In this document: in pieces, positions 1-7,552 of the stretch
Position numbering within the stretch: the first letter of the stretch is position 1
How the letters are laid out: every line of letters begins with the position of its first letter
Assembly: GCF_000739615.1 (NCBI RefSeq)
Contig: NZ_BATP01000036.1
Coordinates: forward strand, 1-64,000
Direction: 5' to 3'
Length of the DNA: 64,000 nucleotides
Source of the DNA: Haloferula sp. BvORR071
Lineage (GTDB): Bacteria; Verrucomicrobiota; Verrucomicrobiia; Verrucomicrobiales; Akkermansiaceae
Position numbers and translations under genes: made by a program
The notes under the pieces: generated by a model
What the model was told of the DNA's origin: nothing
The model's database searches: none
What the model saw: only the letters and a program-made list of their open reading frames with translations

Positions 1-1
1 T

Positions 2-142
2 GGTGGCGGCGGCAAGGGCGGCTACGGTGGTGGCGGCGGCGGCAAGGGCGGCTACGGTGGTGGCGGCGGCGGTCGCGGCGGCTACGGTGGTGGTGGCGGC
101 GGCAAGGGCGGCTACGGTGGTGGCGGCGGCGACGACTGGTAA
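2..142 (+). CDS. C-terminal tail of a glycine-rich protein, probably RNA-binding (5' end outside window)
   Basis: The frame is open from the window edge and ends in TAA after four 12-residue units of the form GGKGGYGGGGGG, one with Arg in place of Lys, finishing in Asp-Asp-Trp. Lys/Arg-Gly-Gly-Tyr tails like this are typical of small RRM-type RNA-binding proteins and some DEAD-box helicases, where they add nonspecific RNA affinity. The functional domain is outside the window, so the family cannot be fixed. The 36-bp DNA periodicity suggests unit number can change by slippage. It is followed by an intrinsic terminator. Confidence 0.55.
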   Translation, partial: GGGGKGGYGGGGGGKGGYGGGGGGRGGYGGGGGGKGGYGGGGGDDW

Positions 143-176
143 ACCCGGTCTGCCTCTCAATCCCGGAATTTTCCAG

Positions 177-213
177 AGCCTCGCTTTCCTAACGGGAAGC
201 GGGGCTTTTTTTT
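177..213 (+). terminator. Intrinsic terminator of the glycine-rich gene
   Basis: A GC-rich stem (CCTCGCTTTCC paired with GGGAAGCGGGG around a TAAC loop) is followed directly by eight or nine T. It lies about 35 bases after the stop codon of the upstream gene. Confidence 0.85.
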
Positions 214-262
214 GTTGGGGCGGGCAGCGGGCAGTGGCCCGGGCTTGGATTCTTCGCCTGCT

Positions 263-298
263 CGAATTTGAAATCTCAAATTTGAAACCTGAAATCTC
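263..298. repeat. AT-rich intergenic repeat, copy 1
   Basis: An AT-rich island of short TTTGAAAT/CTCAAAT-type inverted and direct repeats stands out from GC-rich surroundings. A related stretch lies in the opposite orientation at 60049-60086, where TCTCAAATCTGAAATC resembles TCTCAAATTTGAAACC here. It looks like a REP-type dispersed intergenic element; its role is unknown. Confidence 0.4.
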
Positions 299-373
299 TC
301 TAACTCCTGCCTGGATCCCTTCCTCTCTTGAGCTTGCCGCTACCGGAGGAATGCTAGATGCTTCAAGCACCCC

Positions 374-1435
374 ATGGCTCCCGCTTCCGTCAATATAGCG
401 CGCGTTCTCTATCTGCTGGTTTGCGCCGGGGCCGGGTATGCCATTGCGTCGATCACGAAGGGAACTCCCATCGAAGTCTCCACCTTTCAAGGTCTCTGCG
501 GCGGTCTTTTCCTGGGCGGGGTCTTTGTCTGGTTCGAGTTACTCATCAAGCGCTTCAGCCTGCGCGCGTTTTCCACGGCGACCTTCGGGCTGCTGGTCGG
601 GGTGTTTTGCGCCTGGCTGCTGACCCGGCTGCAGATTTTCGATTTGCTGAACATCACGTTCCGGGACCGCTTGAGCACGACGGAGAACGGTGCGGACATC
701 GCCTCCACATTGGCACTGAGCTTGAATCTTCTGCTCTACGCCACCTTGGGCTTCCTCGGTGCGGTGATCGCGCTCCGCAGTAGCCGGGATGATTTTGCCT
801 TCATCATCCCCTACGTCCGCTTCCGCCAGGACAGCAGCACCGGCCAGCCGGTGGTCCTTGACGCTGAATCGGTGATGGATGGGCGCATTCCCGGGGTGGT
901 TCGTGCGGGCTTCCTGACTGGCCGGCTGGTAATCCCGCGTTTCGTCTTGGATGAAATCCAGCTTCTCGCCAATTCCCCCACACCGGCCAAGCGTCAGCGC
1001 GCCGAACGTGGCCTCGCCTGCCTGGAAAACATGCGCGTCGCGAGGGATATTCCTGTCTCGGTGGAGGACGCAGCCGCTACCACGGGTGAAACGATCCACA
1101 GCGGCCTGATCCAAATCGCCCAGCTCCTCGGTGCCCGTCTCCTGACCAGCGATGAGAGCCTCTGCAAGGTCGCCAAGCTCCGCGGGCTCGACGTGCTCAA
1201 CTTGGACGACCTCCTCGATGCTCTGCGGCCCGCCGTCGGCGTCGGTGAAAAGATCCGACTTGCCCTTGTCCGCGGTGGCAAGGACGAGCACCAGGGCGTC
1301 GGCTATTTGCCGGATGGTACGATGATCGTCGTAAATCACGCCGTGAAGAAGATCGGCACCACCCAGGACGTGGTGGTCATCAGCACCCTGCAGACGAATT
1401 CGGGCCTGATGGTCTTCGCCGAGCTGGCGGCGTGA
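374..1435 (+). CDS. Membrane-anchored PIN/TRAM-domain protein (YacL-like)
   Basis: 353 residues. The N-terminal third has four likely membrane segments (about 10-27, 41-57, 68-84, 111-133). A PIN domain follows (about 160-285) with conserved acidic positions, for example D163, D193/E194 and D260 of LLTSDESL. A C-terminal TRAM-like beta domain (about 288-350) includes GVGYLPDGTMIVV. This order matches the YacL/PilT-like PIN-TRAM family, predicted membrane-tethered ribonucleases with an RNA-binding TRAM module. Substrate is unknown. It is a single gene, convergent with the leftward cluster that follows. Confidence 0.85.
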   Translation: MAPASVNIARVLYLLVCAGAGYAIASITKGTPIEVSTFQGLCGGLFLGGVFVWFELLIKRFSLRAFSTATFGLLVGVFCAWLLTRLQIFDLLNITFRDRLSTTENGADIASTLALSLNLLLYATLGFLGAVIALRSSRDDFAFIIPYVRFRQDSSTGQPVVLDAESVMDGRIPGVVRAGFLTGRLVIPRFVLDEIQLLANSPTPAKRQRAERGLACLENMRVARDIPVSVEDAAATTGETIHSGLIQIAQLLGARLLTSDESLCKVAKLRGLDVLNLDDLLDALRPAVGVGEKIRLALVRGGKDEHQGVGYLPDGTMIVVNHAVKKIGTTQDVVVISTLQTNSGLMVFAELAA

Positions 1436-1501
1436 AGCGGGATCGAAGCCAGTTGATCAAGCTGGAGGAAGCGGCACAGCCGCCGGGCTGGCCTCGCCCC
1501 A

Positions 1502-1939
1502 TTAGGCGCTTGGCGGAACCACGATGAGACCGTGCCGGCGCATGATGGTGGCCACCGCCGCGGGATCCGGCGGCCCACCGGCAAACAGCTCGGCCAGTTC
1601 CCGGAAGTAGGCTGCACCCATCCGGGCCGGCGAGAGGACCGCGAGGGTGCGGCTCGTCACCTCACCGGCATTTTCGAAATGATGGATGGCGCCGCGTGGA
1701 ATGAAGCAACGCTCACCCGGACCGATCTCGTTGCACTTGCCATCCACCGTGAAGGAGAGGGTGCCTTCAATCCCGTAGGCGATTTCATCGAACTCCTCAT
1801 GATAGTGCGGAGCTGGGACCCGGGCGCCCGGCGGCACGATGAACTCGAACATCGAAAGCGTCCCGTTCGTATCGTCACCGTCGAGCAGGAAGCGAATCTC
1901 GATCTGGCCGAGCTTGATGATTTCTTTCGGCGTAGCCAT
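1502..1939 (-). CDS. Cupin-domain protein
   Basis: 145 residues from the ATG at 1939; an in-frame GTG at 1960 would add seven residues and seems less likely. A single cupin barrel is visible: motif 1 HYHEEFDE supplies two His and a Glu, and motif 2 includes FIPRGAIHHFEN with the downstream His. These would bind one divalent metal. Small cupins of this kind are dioxygenases, isomerases or sensors, and the sequence does not decide which. It is the last gene of a leftward run of small genes. Confidence 0.75.
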   Translation of the reverse strand: MATPKEIIKLGQIEIRFLLDGDDTNGTLSMFEFIVPPGARVPAPHYHEEFDEIAYGIEGTLSFTVDGKCNEIGPGERCFIPRGAIHHFENAGEVTSRTLAVLSPARMGAAYFRELAELFAGGPPDPAAVATIMRRHGLIVVPPSA

Positions 1940-1987
1940 GGGCTGATTGTTTGATAGCACGCGGCGGGGATCGGTTTCAACCAGCGG

Positions 1988-2515
1988 CTATTCCTCGCCT
2001 GGTGAAAAGGGTCGCACGGCGGATCGGAAAAGCGCGAATCCGACCTTCAACAGCTTCTGGATCCTGTCGATCTCGCCGGCACTCCAGACCGGGTGATACT
2101 CCTCGCTCTTCGGGGTCATTGCCGGAAGATTGCAGCTGCGGAAAACCTTGTCGTAAACCGGATTCAGGGTCTCGTCGAATTCGCGGAAGCTCGCTCCCAA
2201 GGAGGTGTCGAGGCTGTGGGCGAAATCTCCGAATAGGTTCCACGCCTTCAGAATCTCGGGACAATCGAACTGAATGGCGGTGGATTCTCCGGCGAACCGC
2301 TCGGCCGAATCCAAATCATGCAATACCGGCTTCTGAATCGAGATCGGAGCAAGCCCGTGAACCCGGGCATACTCGACCAGCAGGCGATCATCGGGAAAGG
2401 TCGGGGCATATCCAGCTCGGTCGATGTAAACGCCGTCAGGTTCATCCGCATACCAAATCAAATACCGGTCTGCACCTTCGTGGCGAAACGAGCATCCGTA
2501 ATACTCTCGTGGCAT
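1988..2515 (-). CDS. Hypothetical protein, 175 residues
   Basis: An ATG-started frame of 175 residues with no signal peptide or membrane segment, rich in aromatic and acidic residues (the N-terminus contains YGCSFRHEGADRYLIWYADE). I recognise no domain. It has typical codon bias, does not overlap its neighbours, and sits in a leftward series between the cupin and HD-domain genes. A soluble cytoplasmic protein of unknown role. Confidence 0.6.
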   Translation of the reverse strand: MPREYYGCSFRHEGADRYLIWYADEPDGVYIDRAGYAPTFPDDRLLVEYARVHGLAPISIQKPVLHDLDSAERFAGESTAIQFDCPEILKAWNLFGDFAHSLDTSLGASFREFDETLNPVYDKVFRSCNLPAMTPKSEEYHPVWSAGEIDRIQKLLKVGFALFRSAVRPFSPGEE

Positions 2516-2569
2516 TCTTCTGACTGTTGGCAGGGCTGGCGGTCCGCAAGTCGCCTTCGTTGGGACCGC

Positions 2570-2992
2570 TCAGGTCAGGAGGATGGTTAGACCCTTCGCG
2601 TACTTCAGGATCTGCTTCTCGGAGGGCTGATCGCCTAAGTTCGAGAGCATGTCGGCGAGCTTCACCTTCTTCGCCAGCGGATTGGCTTTGATCGCCCGCA
2701 GGTATTCTTCGTAGTCGGCCCCGTCCGGCTTGGTCAGCATCGCGACGGCGGCGATTACTTCTTCCGGAATCCCTTCACTGCGGAGCATCTCTGGTGTGAC
2801 CGCCGTGTCCTCCAAAACGTCATGGAGCCATGCCACAGCTTCAGCCAGCGGATCCCCGGCGACCCGCGCTGCGACCGCTTCAGGATGGCGCACGTAGGGT
2901 GTGGTCCCGTCGCGGCGGAATTGGCCGGCATGGGCCTCGAGCGCGATGGCGGAGGCGCGTTTCACGAAATCGGATGAAATGGATTCTGCCAC
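2570..2992 (-). CDS. HD-domain phosphohydrolase (MESH1/RelA-SpoT hydrolase-like)
   Basis: 140 residues forming a compact HD domain. Visible metal-ligand motifs are RHPEAVA (H36), WLHDVLEDT (H57-D58 and E61-D62) and KLADMLSN (D114, N118). The HDVLEDT signature is that of the SpoT/MESH1 hydrolase branch, which removes the 3' pyrophosphate of (p)ppGpp or related nucleotides. The length matches stand-alone small HD enzymes rather than full RelA/SpoT. Activity on (p)ppGpp is inferred from the motif only. Confidence 0.75.
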   Translation of the reverse strand: MAESISSDFVKRASAIALEAHAGQFRRDGTTPYVRHPEAVAARVAGDPLAEAVAWLHDVLEDTAVTPEMLRSEGIPEEVIAAVAMLTKPDGADYEEYLRAIKANPLAKKVKLADMLSNLGDQPSEKQILKYAKGLTILLT

Positions 2993-3074
2993 GATCTTGC
3001 GTTCCTATGCAGGGCAGAGTGCCGTTGGACCTGCTGCGAAGCGAGAACCAAGTCGGCCGAGAAATGCCGGAGAC

Positions 3075-3305
3075 TCAATCGTCACCCTCTCTCTTGCTCC
3101 CCTTCAGCAAGGCCACGATGGCCATGGCATGGCCGTGACCGAGTTCGAAATCCTCCTTGAGCCAAGCGACGATCGCGTCGGCCTTCACGCCGGGTGCGAG
3201 CTGCCCGTTGCGGGTGAATCCTTTTTGCTCGGCGAGGGCGCGGAACTCCGCGGGGCTCTTTCCGGTCTTGGCCTGAATGTTGGTGAGGTAGGCTTGGAAT
3301 GACAT
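3075..3305 (-). CDS. DUF4287-type small protein
   Basis: 76 residues beginning MSFQAYLTNIQAKTGKSP and containing GVKADAIVAWLKEDFELGHGHAMAI, the pattern of the DUF4287 family. These short helical proteins have no assigned activity and are often found alone or fused to a START-like domain. It lies 30 bases downstream of the DoxX gene on the same strand, so it may be part of the AraC-DoxX transcription unit. Confidence 0.8.
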   Translation of the reverse strand: MSFQAYLTNIQAKTGKSPAEFRALAEQKGFTRNGQLAPGVKADAIVAWLKEDFELGHGHAMAIVALLKGSKREGDD

Positions 3306-3335
3306 GGTGGTGGGAAAGGAGGATCGGCAGCTAGC

Positions 3336-3734
3336 TTACCACTGGCGGAAGAGGATCAGCTTGATGAGCCGCGGCTCGCGCAATACCAGGCCCAGCCAGG
3401 TCAAAAGCCCGAAGGCAACGGAGAAGACCACGGGGAATGTGCCAGCCGCGGCGCGGACGTGAATCGCGGCGGCTCCCCCCAAGTAGGCGGTTAGAAGAAC
3501 TGTTCCGAGGATGGCGGTCTTGGGCACAGAATAAAGGGCAGTGCAGGCGAGCAGCAGCAGGCCGATCGAGGGCAGCGTCTCGGGAGGAATCCCGAGTTTG
3601 GACGATGCCTCCACCACGGGTGCGACCCGGATGAGCTTGGTCACCCCGTCAAAGATCAGGAAAGCGATGATCAGGCCGCTGATGATTCCGCCGGCCCAGA
3701 GGCTTGCGGTGGGAGCTTGGTTTTCGATTGGCAT
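3336..3734 (-). CDS. DoxX-family membrane protein
   Basis: 132 residues from the ATG at 3734 (a GTG six bases upstream is also possible). There are four hydrophobic segments; the first contains GIISGLIIAFLIFDGVTKL, typical of DoxX/DoxX-like proteins, and the C-terminal helix ends in REPRLIKLILFRQW. DoxX-like proteins are small inner-membrane proteins, some linked to redox or thiol stress. It is 18 bases downstream of the AraC-type regulator on the same strand, suggesting co-transcription and control by that regulator. Confidence 0.75.
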   Translation of the reverse strand: MPIENQAPTASLWAGGIISGLIIAFLIFDGVTKLIRVAPVVEASSKLGIPPETLPSIGLLLLACTALYSVPKTAILGTVLLTAYLGGAAAIHVRAAAGTFPVVFSVAFGLLTWLGLVLREPRLIKLILFRQW

Positions 3735-3752
3735 TCCCACGGCATAGAAGAA

Positions 3753-4499
3753 CTACCGTGGCTCCGTATTGTATAAGAACGACAGTTGCTCCTCCGCGCG
3801 GGCGACCTGTGCAGGCGTCTGGCCGATCCAGCGTTTCAGCGAACGCGTGAAGTGCGCCTGATCGTAGTAGCCCGCTTCGAGGCCGGCATCGATCAGCGGC
3901 CTGCCTGCCTTCAGGAGATTGGTGGCGTGGCGGGCTCTCTCGATTTGCTCGATGGTGCCGCGGGTCATGCCCGTGACCTGCACGAAGCGGCGTTGCTCGG
4001 TCCGTGCTGTTAGATCGTTCGGCTCACCACGAAGTATTGAGGCGACCAACGGATCTTCGGCCACCAACCCCTTGCGCACCAGCCGACTCACAAAAGTCTC
4101 CGCATTCTCGAAGTCAGGGTACTCCCAAGCAGAGCCATTCAACCAAAATGCCTTGGAAGAGGCATCGGGTAAGGTCACATCATTCCGGTTCTGAAGCGTC
4201 CCCGGACGAAGCGCCGGCATGAAGGTCCCGAGCTTGAAGCGGATCGCGAACCACTCGCCTCCCGCAGGGCATTCCGCGGTGCTCACCAGGGTCTCCGGTC
4301 CGCGCACAATCATCGAGGTCTTTCCCTCGAAGCGCGAGACCACCATTTCCCAGTGACAAGCCGCGATCGAATGCAATGTGCCTGCACCCTCGCTATGGCT
4401 CCGCCAGATTCTCTCGACGAAGGGCGAGTCGGAGAGCCTTTCCTTGAAGACGAGGAAGGCTGCTCCGGGTGCCGCGGCGTTACTTTGAGGATCGTTCAC
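3753..4499 (-). CDS. AraC-family transcriptional regulator
   Basis: 248 residues with an N-terminal ligand-binding-like region (about 20-150) and a C-terminal AraC double helix-turn-helix, visible as LIDAGLEAGYYDQAHFTRSLKRWIGQTP, split by the usual second-helix pattern. The apparent start is GTG at 4499, which overlaps the TGA of a tiny upstream frame (4496-4531) that has its own strong Shine-Dalgarno. Directly downstream are DoxX and DUF4287 genes, its probable targets. The ligand is unknown. Confidence 0.8.
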   Translation of the reverse strand: MNDPQSNAAAPGAAFLVFKERLSDSPFVERIWRSHSEGAGTLHSIAACHWEMVVSRFEGKTSMIVRGPETLVSTAECPAGGEWFAIRFKLGTFMPALRPGTLQNRNDVTLPDASSKAFWLNGSAWEYPDFENAETFVSRLVRKGLVAEDPLVASILRGEPNDLTARTEQRRFVQVTGMTRGTIEQIERARHATNLLKAGRPLIDAGLEAGYYDQAHFTRSLKRWIGQTPAQVARAEEQLSFLYNTEPR

Positions 4500-4531
4500 G
4501 GATGAGATCTTTTGGAGCGTGATCCATTCAT
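4496..4531 (-). CDS. Putative 11-residue leader ORF upstream of the AraC gene
   Basis: ATG at 4531 is preceded by AAAAAAAGGAGC, the best ribosome-binding site in the area. The frame reads MNGSRSKRSHP and stops with TGA whose GTGA context overlaps the GTG start of the AraC gene. The AraC start has no good Shine-Dalgarno of its own, so ribosomes ending here could restart on it. This is inferred from the layout only. The alternative is that the AraC start is misassigned. Confidence 0.35.
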   Translation of the reverse strand: MNGSRSKRSHP

Positions 4532-4541
4532 GCTCCTTTTT

Positions 4542-4772
4542 TTAGTCCAAGCCTTCATCGCCTCGCCCTGCCTCCAGCATTCGAGCGAATAGATCCCAAG
4601 ACGGCTGATTCGCATTCGATCCTTCTTTCTCCAACCAAGCGGCCATCTGCTGGATGAAGCTGTAAGGCGTATCGCTGGGCCACACCACCGCATCCGCTTC
4701 GTCCATCAGCTTGAACATCAAGGCGAGAAGCTCCTCCTTCGTGGCGATCGGTTTGTGCATGATGTCCCGCAT
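4542..4772 (-). CDS. Hypothetical small acidic protein
   Basis: 76 residues from the ATG at 4772; a second ATG at 4760 is equally possible. The frame can be extended to 4844 but would then overlap the upstream gene. It contains KEELLALMFKLMDEAD and ends MLEAGRGDEGLD, mostly helical and acidic with no signal peptide. No family recognised. The stop is followed within a few bases by the Shine-Dalgarno of the leader ORF. Confidence 0.5.
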   Translation of the reverse strand: MRDIMHKPIATKEELLALMFKLMDEADAVVWPSDTPYSFIQQMAAWLEKEGSNANQPSWDLFARMLEAGRGDEGLD

Positions 4773-4800
4773 GGTTTTCGAGGTGTTGCGCCTATCCCGC

Positions 4801-5250
4801 TCACCGCTTCTTCTTGGGAGGCGGAAGCCTCTGCGGAGAGCCAACCATCATCACAGGACGATTCTCATCTTTGCCGGGCTTGGTCGAAGCCTCGGGAGCC
4901 TGAGCCATCTTGCCGAGTTGCTGGCGTGTGGCACAGGCCGAGAAGAACATGGGCAGAGAAGCCGCCAGGAGTGCCGCGGCGGTTTGCTGGGTGCGCAGGA
5001 GTGGAACACGCAGCCAAGCCCACCGGGATGGCGTCACCATAGAGCCATCATCGCGGACTTCGTAGGCGATGCACGCATGCCCGCCGGATTCAGCCACGAA
5101 CTGATCGCGCTCACGAACTGACATCGCCGAGAGATTGTGGACATGGAGCTGGCAATGCTCACAGAAGCGCCGCTTCGCATCGCCGCTCATGTCGGTCCAC
5201 TTCTTGGGGCATGGACTTGCGATTTGGAGTGGTGGTGGTTCGGGTTTCAT
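4801..5250 (-). CDS. Cys-rich N-terminal domain plus membrane segment, hypothetical
   Basis: 149 residues from the ATG at 5250 (MKPEPPPLQIASPC); an in-frame upstream start at 5271 is less likely. The N-terminal part has a Cys/His pattern that could bind metal: SPCPKKW, then RFCEHCQLHVHNLS, then GGHACIAYE. A hydrophobic stretch follows (TAAALLAASLPMFFSACA) and then a Pro/Lys-rich tail. The spaced CxxC and HxH suggest a small zinc-binding module on a membrane-anchored protein. No function can be assigned. Confidence 0.55.
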   Translation of the reverse strand: MKPEPPPLQIASPCPKKWTDMSGDAKRRFCEHCQLHVHNLSAMSVRERDQFVAESGGHACIAYEVRDDGSMVTPSRWAWLRVPLLRTQQTAAALLAASLPMFFSACATRQQLGKMAQAPEASTKPGKDENRPVMMVGSPQRLPPPKKKR

Positions 5251-5343
5251 GGGCGGGGTGGTGAGGGCCAAGCTGGCTTCCTAGAGTGCTGGAAATGCAA
5301 CATTTGAAGAGGAACTTCAAGTCTCCAGAACGGCCCTGTGAAC

Positions 5344-6822
5344 TTATCGCCGCTGCTCCCTCCAATCCCGCATTGCGCAGCCCAAGTGCTGCACGGTATC
5401 GCTTGCGACACAGATCGGCCCATCCGCCATGCAGAGCTCCGCCGCTCTGCCGCACAGCCATGCCCCGAGTGCCGCGGCATCCACTCCCGCCAAGCCCTGC
5501 CCTAACAGCGCGCCGATCACCCCGGAAAGCACATCGCCCTGTCCTCCGGATGCCATGCCGGCATGCCCGGTTGGATTGAAGCGCACCGCTTCTCCCGGCT
5601 TCCCCACCAAGGTTCGAGCGCCCTTCAGAAGCAGGGTACAGGCATGCCGCTCCGTGAAGGCCTTCACCGCTTCCACCCGCTCCATTCCAGCGAGCTCAGG
5701 AGCCAGTCGCTTGAATTCCCCCGGGTGAGGCGTGATCACATGCTCCTTCCGCAACAGCTCCAGTCGCCCCGAGATCGCCAGCAGGTTCAGCGCGTCCGCA
5801 TCCAGGATCGCCGGCTGTGTGCTGCGTTCCAGCCGCGACAGCAGCGTGGACTGATAGCTCCTCCCGGCATTTCCGATCCCCGGTCCGATCACCAGCGCGT
5901 CGTGCCCGGCGTCGAATGCCTCCTGCACCGGATTTGCCGAGGCCCGGATCATCACCTCCGGCGGCATCGCGGCGGCCAGATGCGGCAGGAAGTTCTCCTC
6001 CACATGCAGGCTCACCAACCCGGCCCCGGCGTGCAGCGCCGCACTGGCGCAGAGCACTGCCGCTCCCGTCATGCCGGGCGAGCCGGCAAGAATTCCGACC
6101 CGCCCCGAGTCACCCTTGTGGAAATCGTGCGGCCGCGGCGTGAGCAGACCGGGGAATGCCTCCGGGCAGAACAACGCTAGATCCGGATCCTCCGTCAGTG
6201 GCAGGTCTTCCAATGGCACCAGGATCACGCGCCCGGACCTTCTCACGCCATTCTCCATCGCCATGCCCCGCTTTGGCGCGCCCACCATGAGCGTCAGGTC
6301 CGCCGTTACGGCGTCGCCTTCGCCCGTGTCGGCATCCAGCCCGGAGGGCAGATCCATGGCCGCGATGATCGCGCCCCTGTTCTCGCGCCAATCCTCCATC
6401 TCGCGAGCCAAGGTGGCCAGCGGCTCCCGCAGGCTGCCGCCCTTCGCACCGATCCCCAGCAGCCCGTCCAGCAGGACCAGGGGGCCGCTCCACGGCACGC
6501 TCAGGTCCGCAGCCCGTACCGGGGCAAGTCCCAGCTCCCGCAGCTTCTTGCGGGGTAGCTCGCCCCATTCCGGCTCCGGCCAAGCGGCCCGCACCGCCAC
6601 TTGCCAGTCCTGCGCCCGCAGATGCCGCAGGGCCACCAGGGCGTCGCCGCCATTATTGCCCTTGCCGACGTAGGCGACCGCCGTTCCCGGCTGGGGAAAC
6701 TGCCCGGCCAAGCGCCGCGCGATTCCCTCGCCGGCCAGATCCATCAAATGCTCTGCCGTGATCCCGCGCGCGAACGCAGCTTCCTCCAGCGACCGCATGG
6801 CCGCACCGGTGACAAAGGACAT
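5344..6822 (-). CDS. nnr: Bifunctional NAD(P)H-hydrate epimerase / ADP-dependent dehydratase
   Basis: 492 residues, the usual length of the fused enzyme that repairs hydrated NADH and NADPH in the cytoplasm. The N-terminal YjeF_N epimerase half (about 1-210) shows YVGKGNNGGDALVALRHL. The C-terminal carbohydrate-kinase-like dehydratase half (about 225-490) shows GRVGILAGSPGMTGAAVL, GPGIGN and the nucleotide-binding TGHAGMASGGQGDVLSG. The start MSFVTGAAMRSLEEA fits the family. Its stop lies near other leftward genes, and it is 17 bases downstream of the amidase gene, so the two may be co-transcribed. Confidence 0.95.
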   Translation of the reverse strand: MSFVTGAAMRSLEEAAFARGITAEHLMDLAGEGIARRLAGQFPQPGTAVAYVGKGNNGGDALVALRHLRAQDWQVAVRAAWPEPEWGELPRKKLRELGLAPVRAADLSVPWSGPLVLLDGLLGIGAKGGSLREPLATLAREMEDWRENRGAIIAAMDLPSGLDADTGEGDAVTADLTLMVGAPKRGMAMENGVRRSGRVILVPLEDLPLTEDPDLALFCPEAFPGLLTPRPHDFHKGDSGRVGILAGSPGMTGAAVLCASAALHAGAGLVSLHVEENFLPHLAAAMPPEVMIRASANPVQEAFDAGHDALVIGPGIGNAGRSYQSTLLSRLERSTQPAILDADALNLLAISGRLELLRKEHVITPHPGEFKRLAPELAGMERVEAVKAFTERHACTLLLKGARTLVGKPGEAVRFNPTGHAGMASGGQGDVLSGVIGALLGQGLAGVDAAALGAWLCGRAAELCMADGPICVASDTVQHLGCAMRDWREQRR

Positions 6823-6839
6823 GCCCGCAGGCTAGCGCA

Positions 6840-7445
6840 TCAGCCCGCGCGGCGGAAGCGCATGATGCCGTCCGCAATGCCCTCGGCCAGCGCCTGGCGG
6901 AACCAAGCCTGCTTCATCCGCTCGCGCTCGCTCGGATTGCTCACGAAGCCGCACTCGCAGAGGATCGCCGGGCAGGTGGTATTGCGGATCACGTAGAAGC
7001 GCGCGGTCTTCACGCCGCGGTTCACGGTCCGTACCTTGGAAGTCATGCCGCTGTGCACGTAGGAGGCCAGCGCCTGGCTCTGCGGCGAGAAGAAGTAGGT
7101 CTCCAAGCCGGAGGCATCCTGCCGCCACGTGTAGTTGGTGTGGATGCTGACGAAAATCGCGTCGGAATAGCGGCTGGCGATCCGGCAGCGCTCCGGCAGG
7201 GAAATGAAGTAGTCGCTGCGGCGGGTCATCACCGTGCGGAAGCCGCGCTTCTTTACCTCAGCCTCCACGCGGGTGGCGATATCGAGAGCCAGGTGCTTCT
7301 CGTAAACGAGGCCCCATTGGCCACCCTTGTCATGGCCGCCGTGGCCCGGGTCGATCACCACGGTCCGGAAATTCCGCGCCTGGGCGGTGGCCCCCGTCAG
7401 GAGGATAGCTAGGAGGGGAAGGAAAAAGCGACGAAGTCTGCTCAT
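6840..7445 (-). CDS. Exported N-acetylmuramoyl-L-alanine amidase
   Basis: 201 residues with a Sec signal peptide (RRFFLPLLAILLTGATAQA). It is a single Amidase_3 domain, which cuts the bond between muramic acid and L-Ala of peptidoglycan. The zinc/catalytic residues are all visible: H35 in VIDPGHGGHD, E49, H102 in SIHTN, and E164 in LCECGFVSN. There is no AMIN or SPOR targeting domain, so it is a minimal periplasmic amidase. The AT-rich gap upstream probably holds its promoter. Confidence 0.9.
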   Translation of the reverse strand: MSRLRRFFLPLLAILLTGATAQARNFRTVVIDPGHGGHDKGGQWGLVYEKHLALDIATRVEAEVKKRGFRTVMTRRSDYFISLPERCRIASRYSDAIFVSIHTNYTWRQDASGLETYFFSPQSQALASYVHSGMTSKVRTVNRGVKTARFYVIRNTTCPAILCECGFVSNPSERERMKQAWFRQALAEGIADGIMRFRRAG

Positions 7446-7552
7446 GTCAGAAAAAGGCTAAAGTGCTTAAGATTTAAGAAAAGTTTATATTTTTTAAGTA
7501 TATACGACCTCCCTGTAAAGGGTAAATCGCCCGGCCTTATCCGCGCTTTTCC
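7446..7552 (-). promoter_or_regulatory. AT-rich gap, probable promoter of the amidase/nnr unit
   Basis: The 107-base gap is markedly AT-rich (about 7460-7505, including TATATTTTTTAAGTATATA) amid GC-rich genes and lies directly upstream of the amidase start. No clean -35/-10 pair with standard spacing was found, so the promoter call rests on composition and position. Confidence 0.3.

Noticed and set aside
2-142. 36-bp repeats at the window start as a CRISPR or VNTR
   Set aside because: The units encode in-frame GGKGGYGGGG peptide with a clean stop, so they are a coding low-complexity tail.
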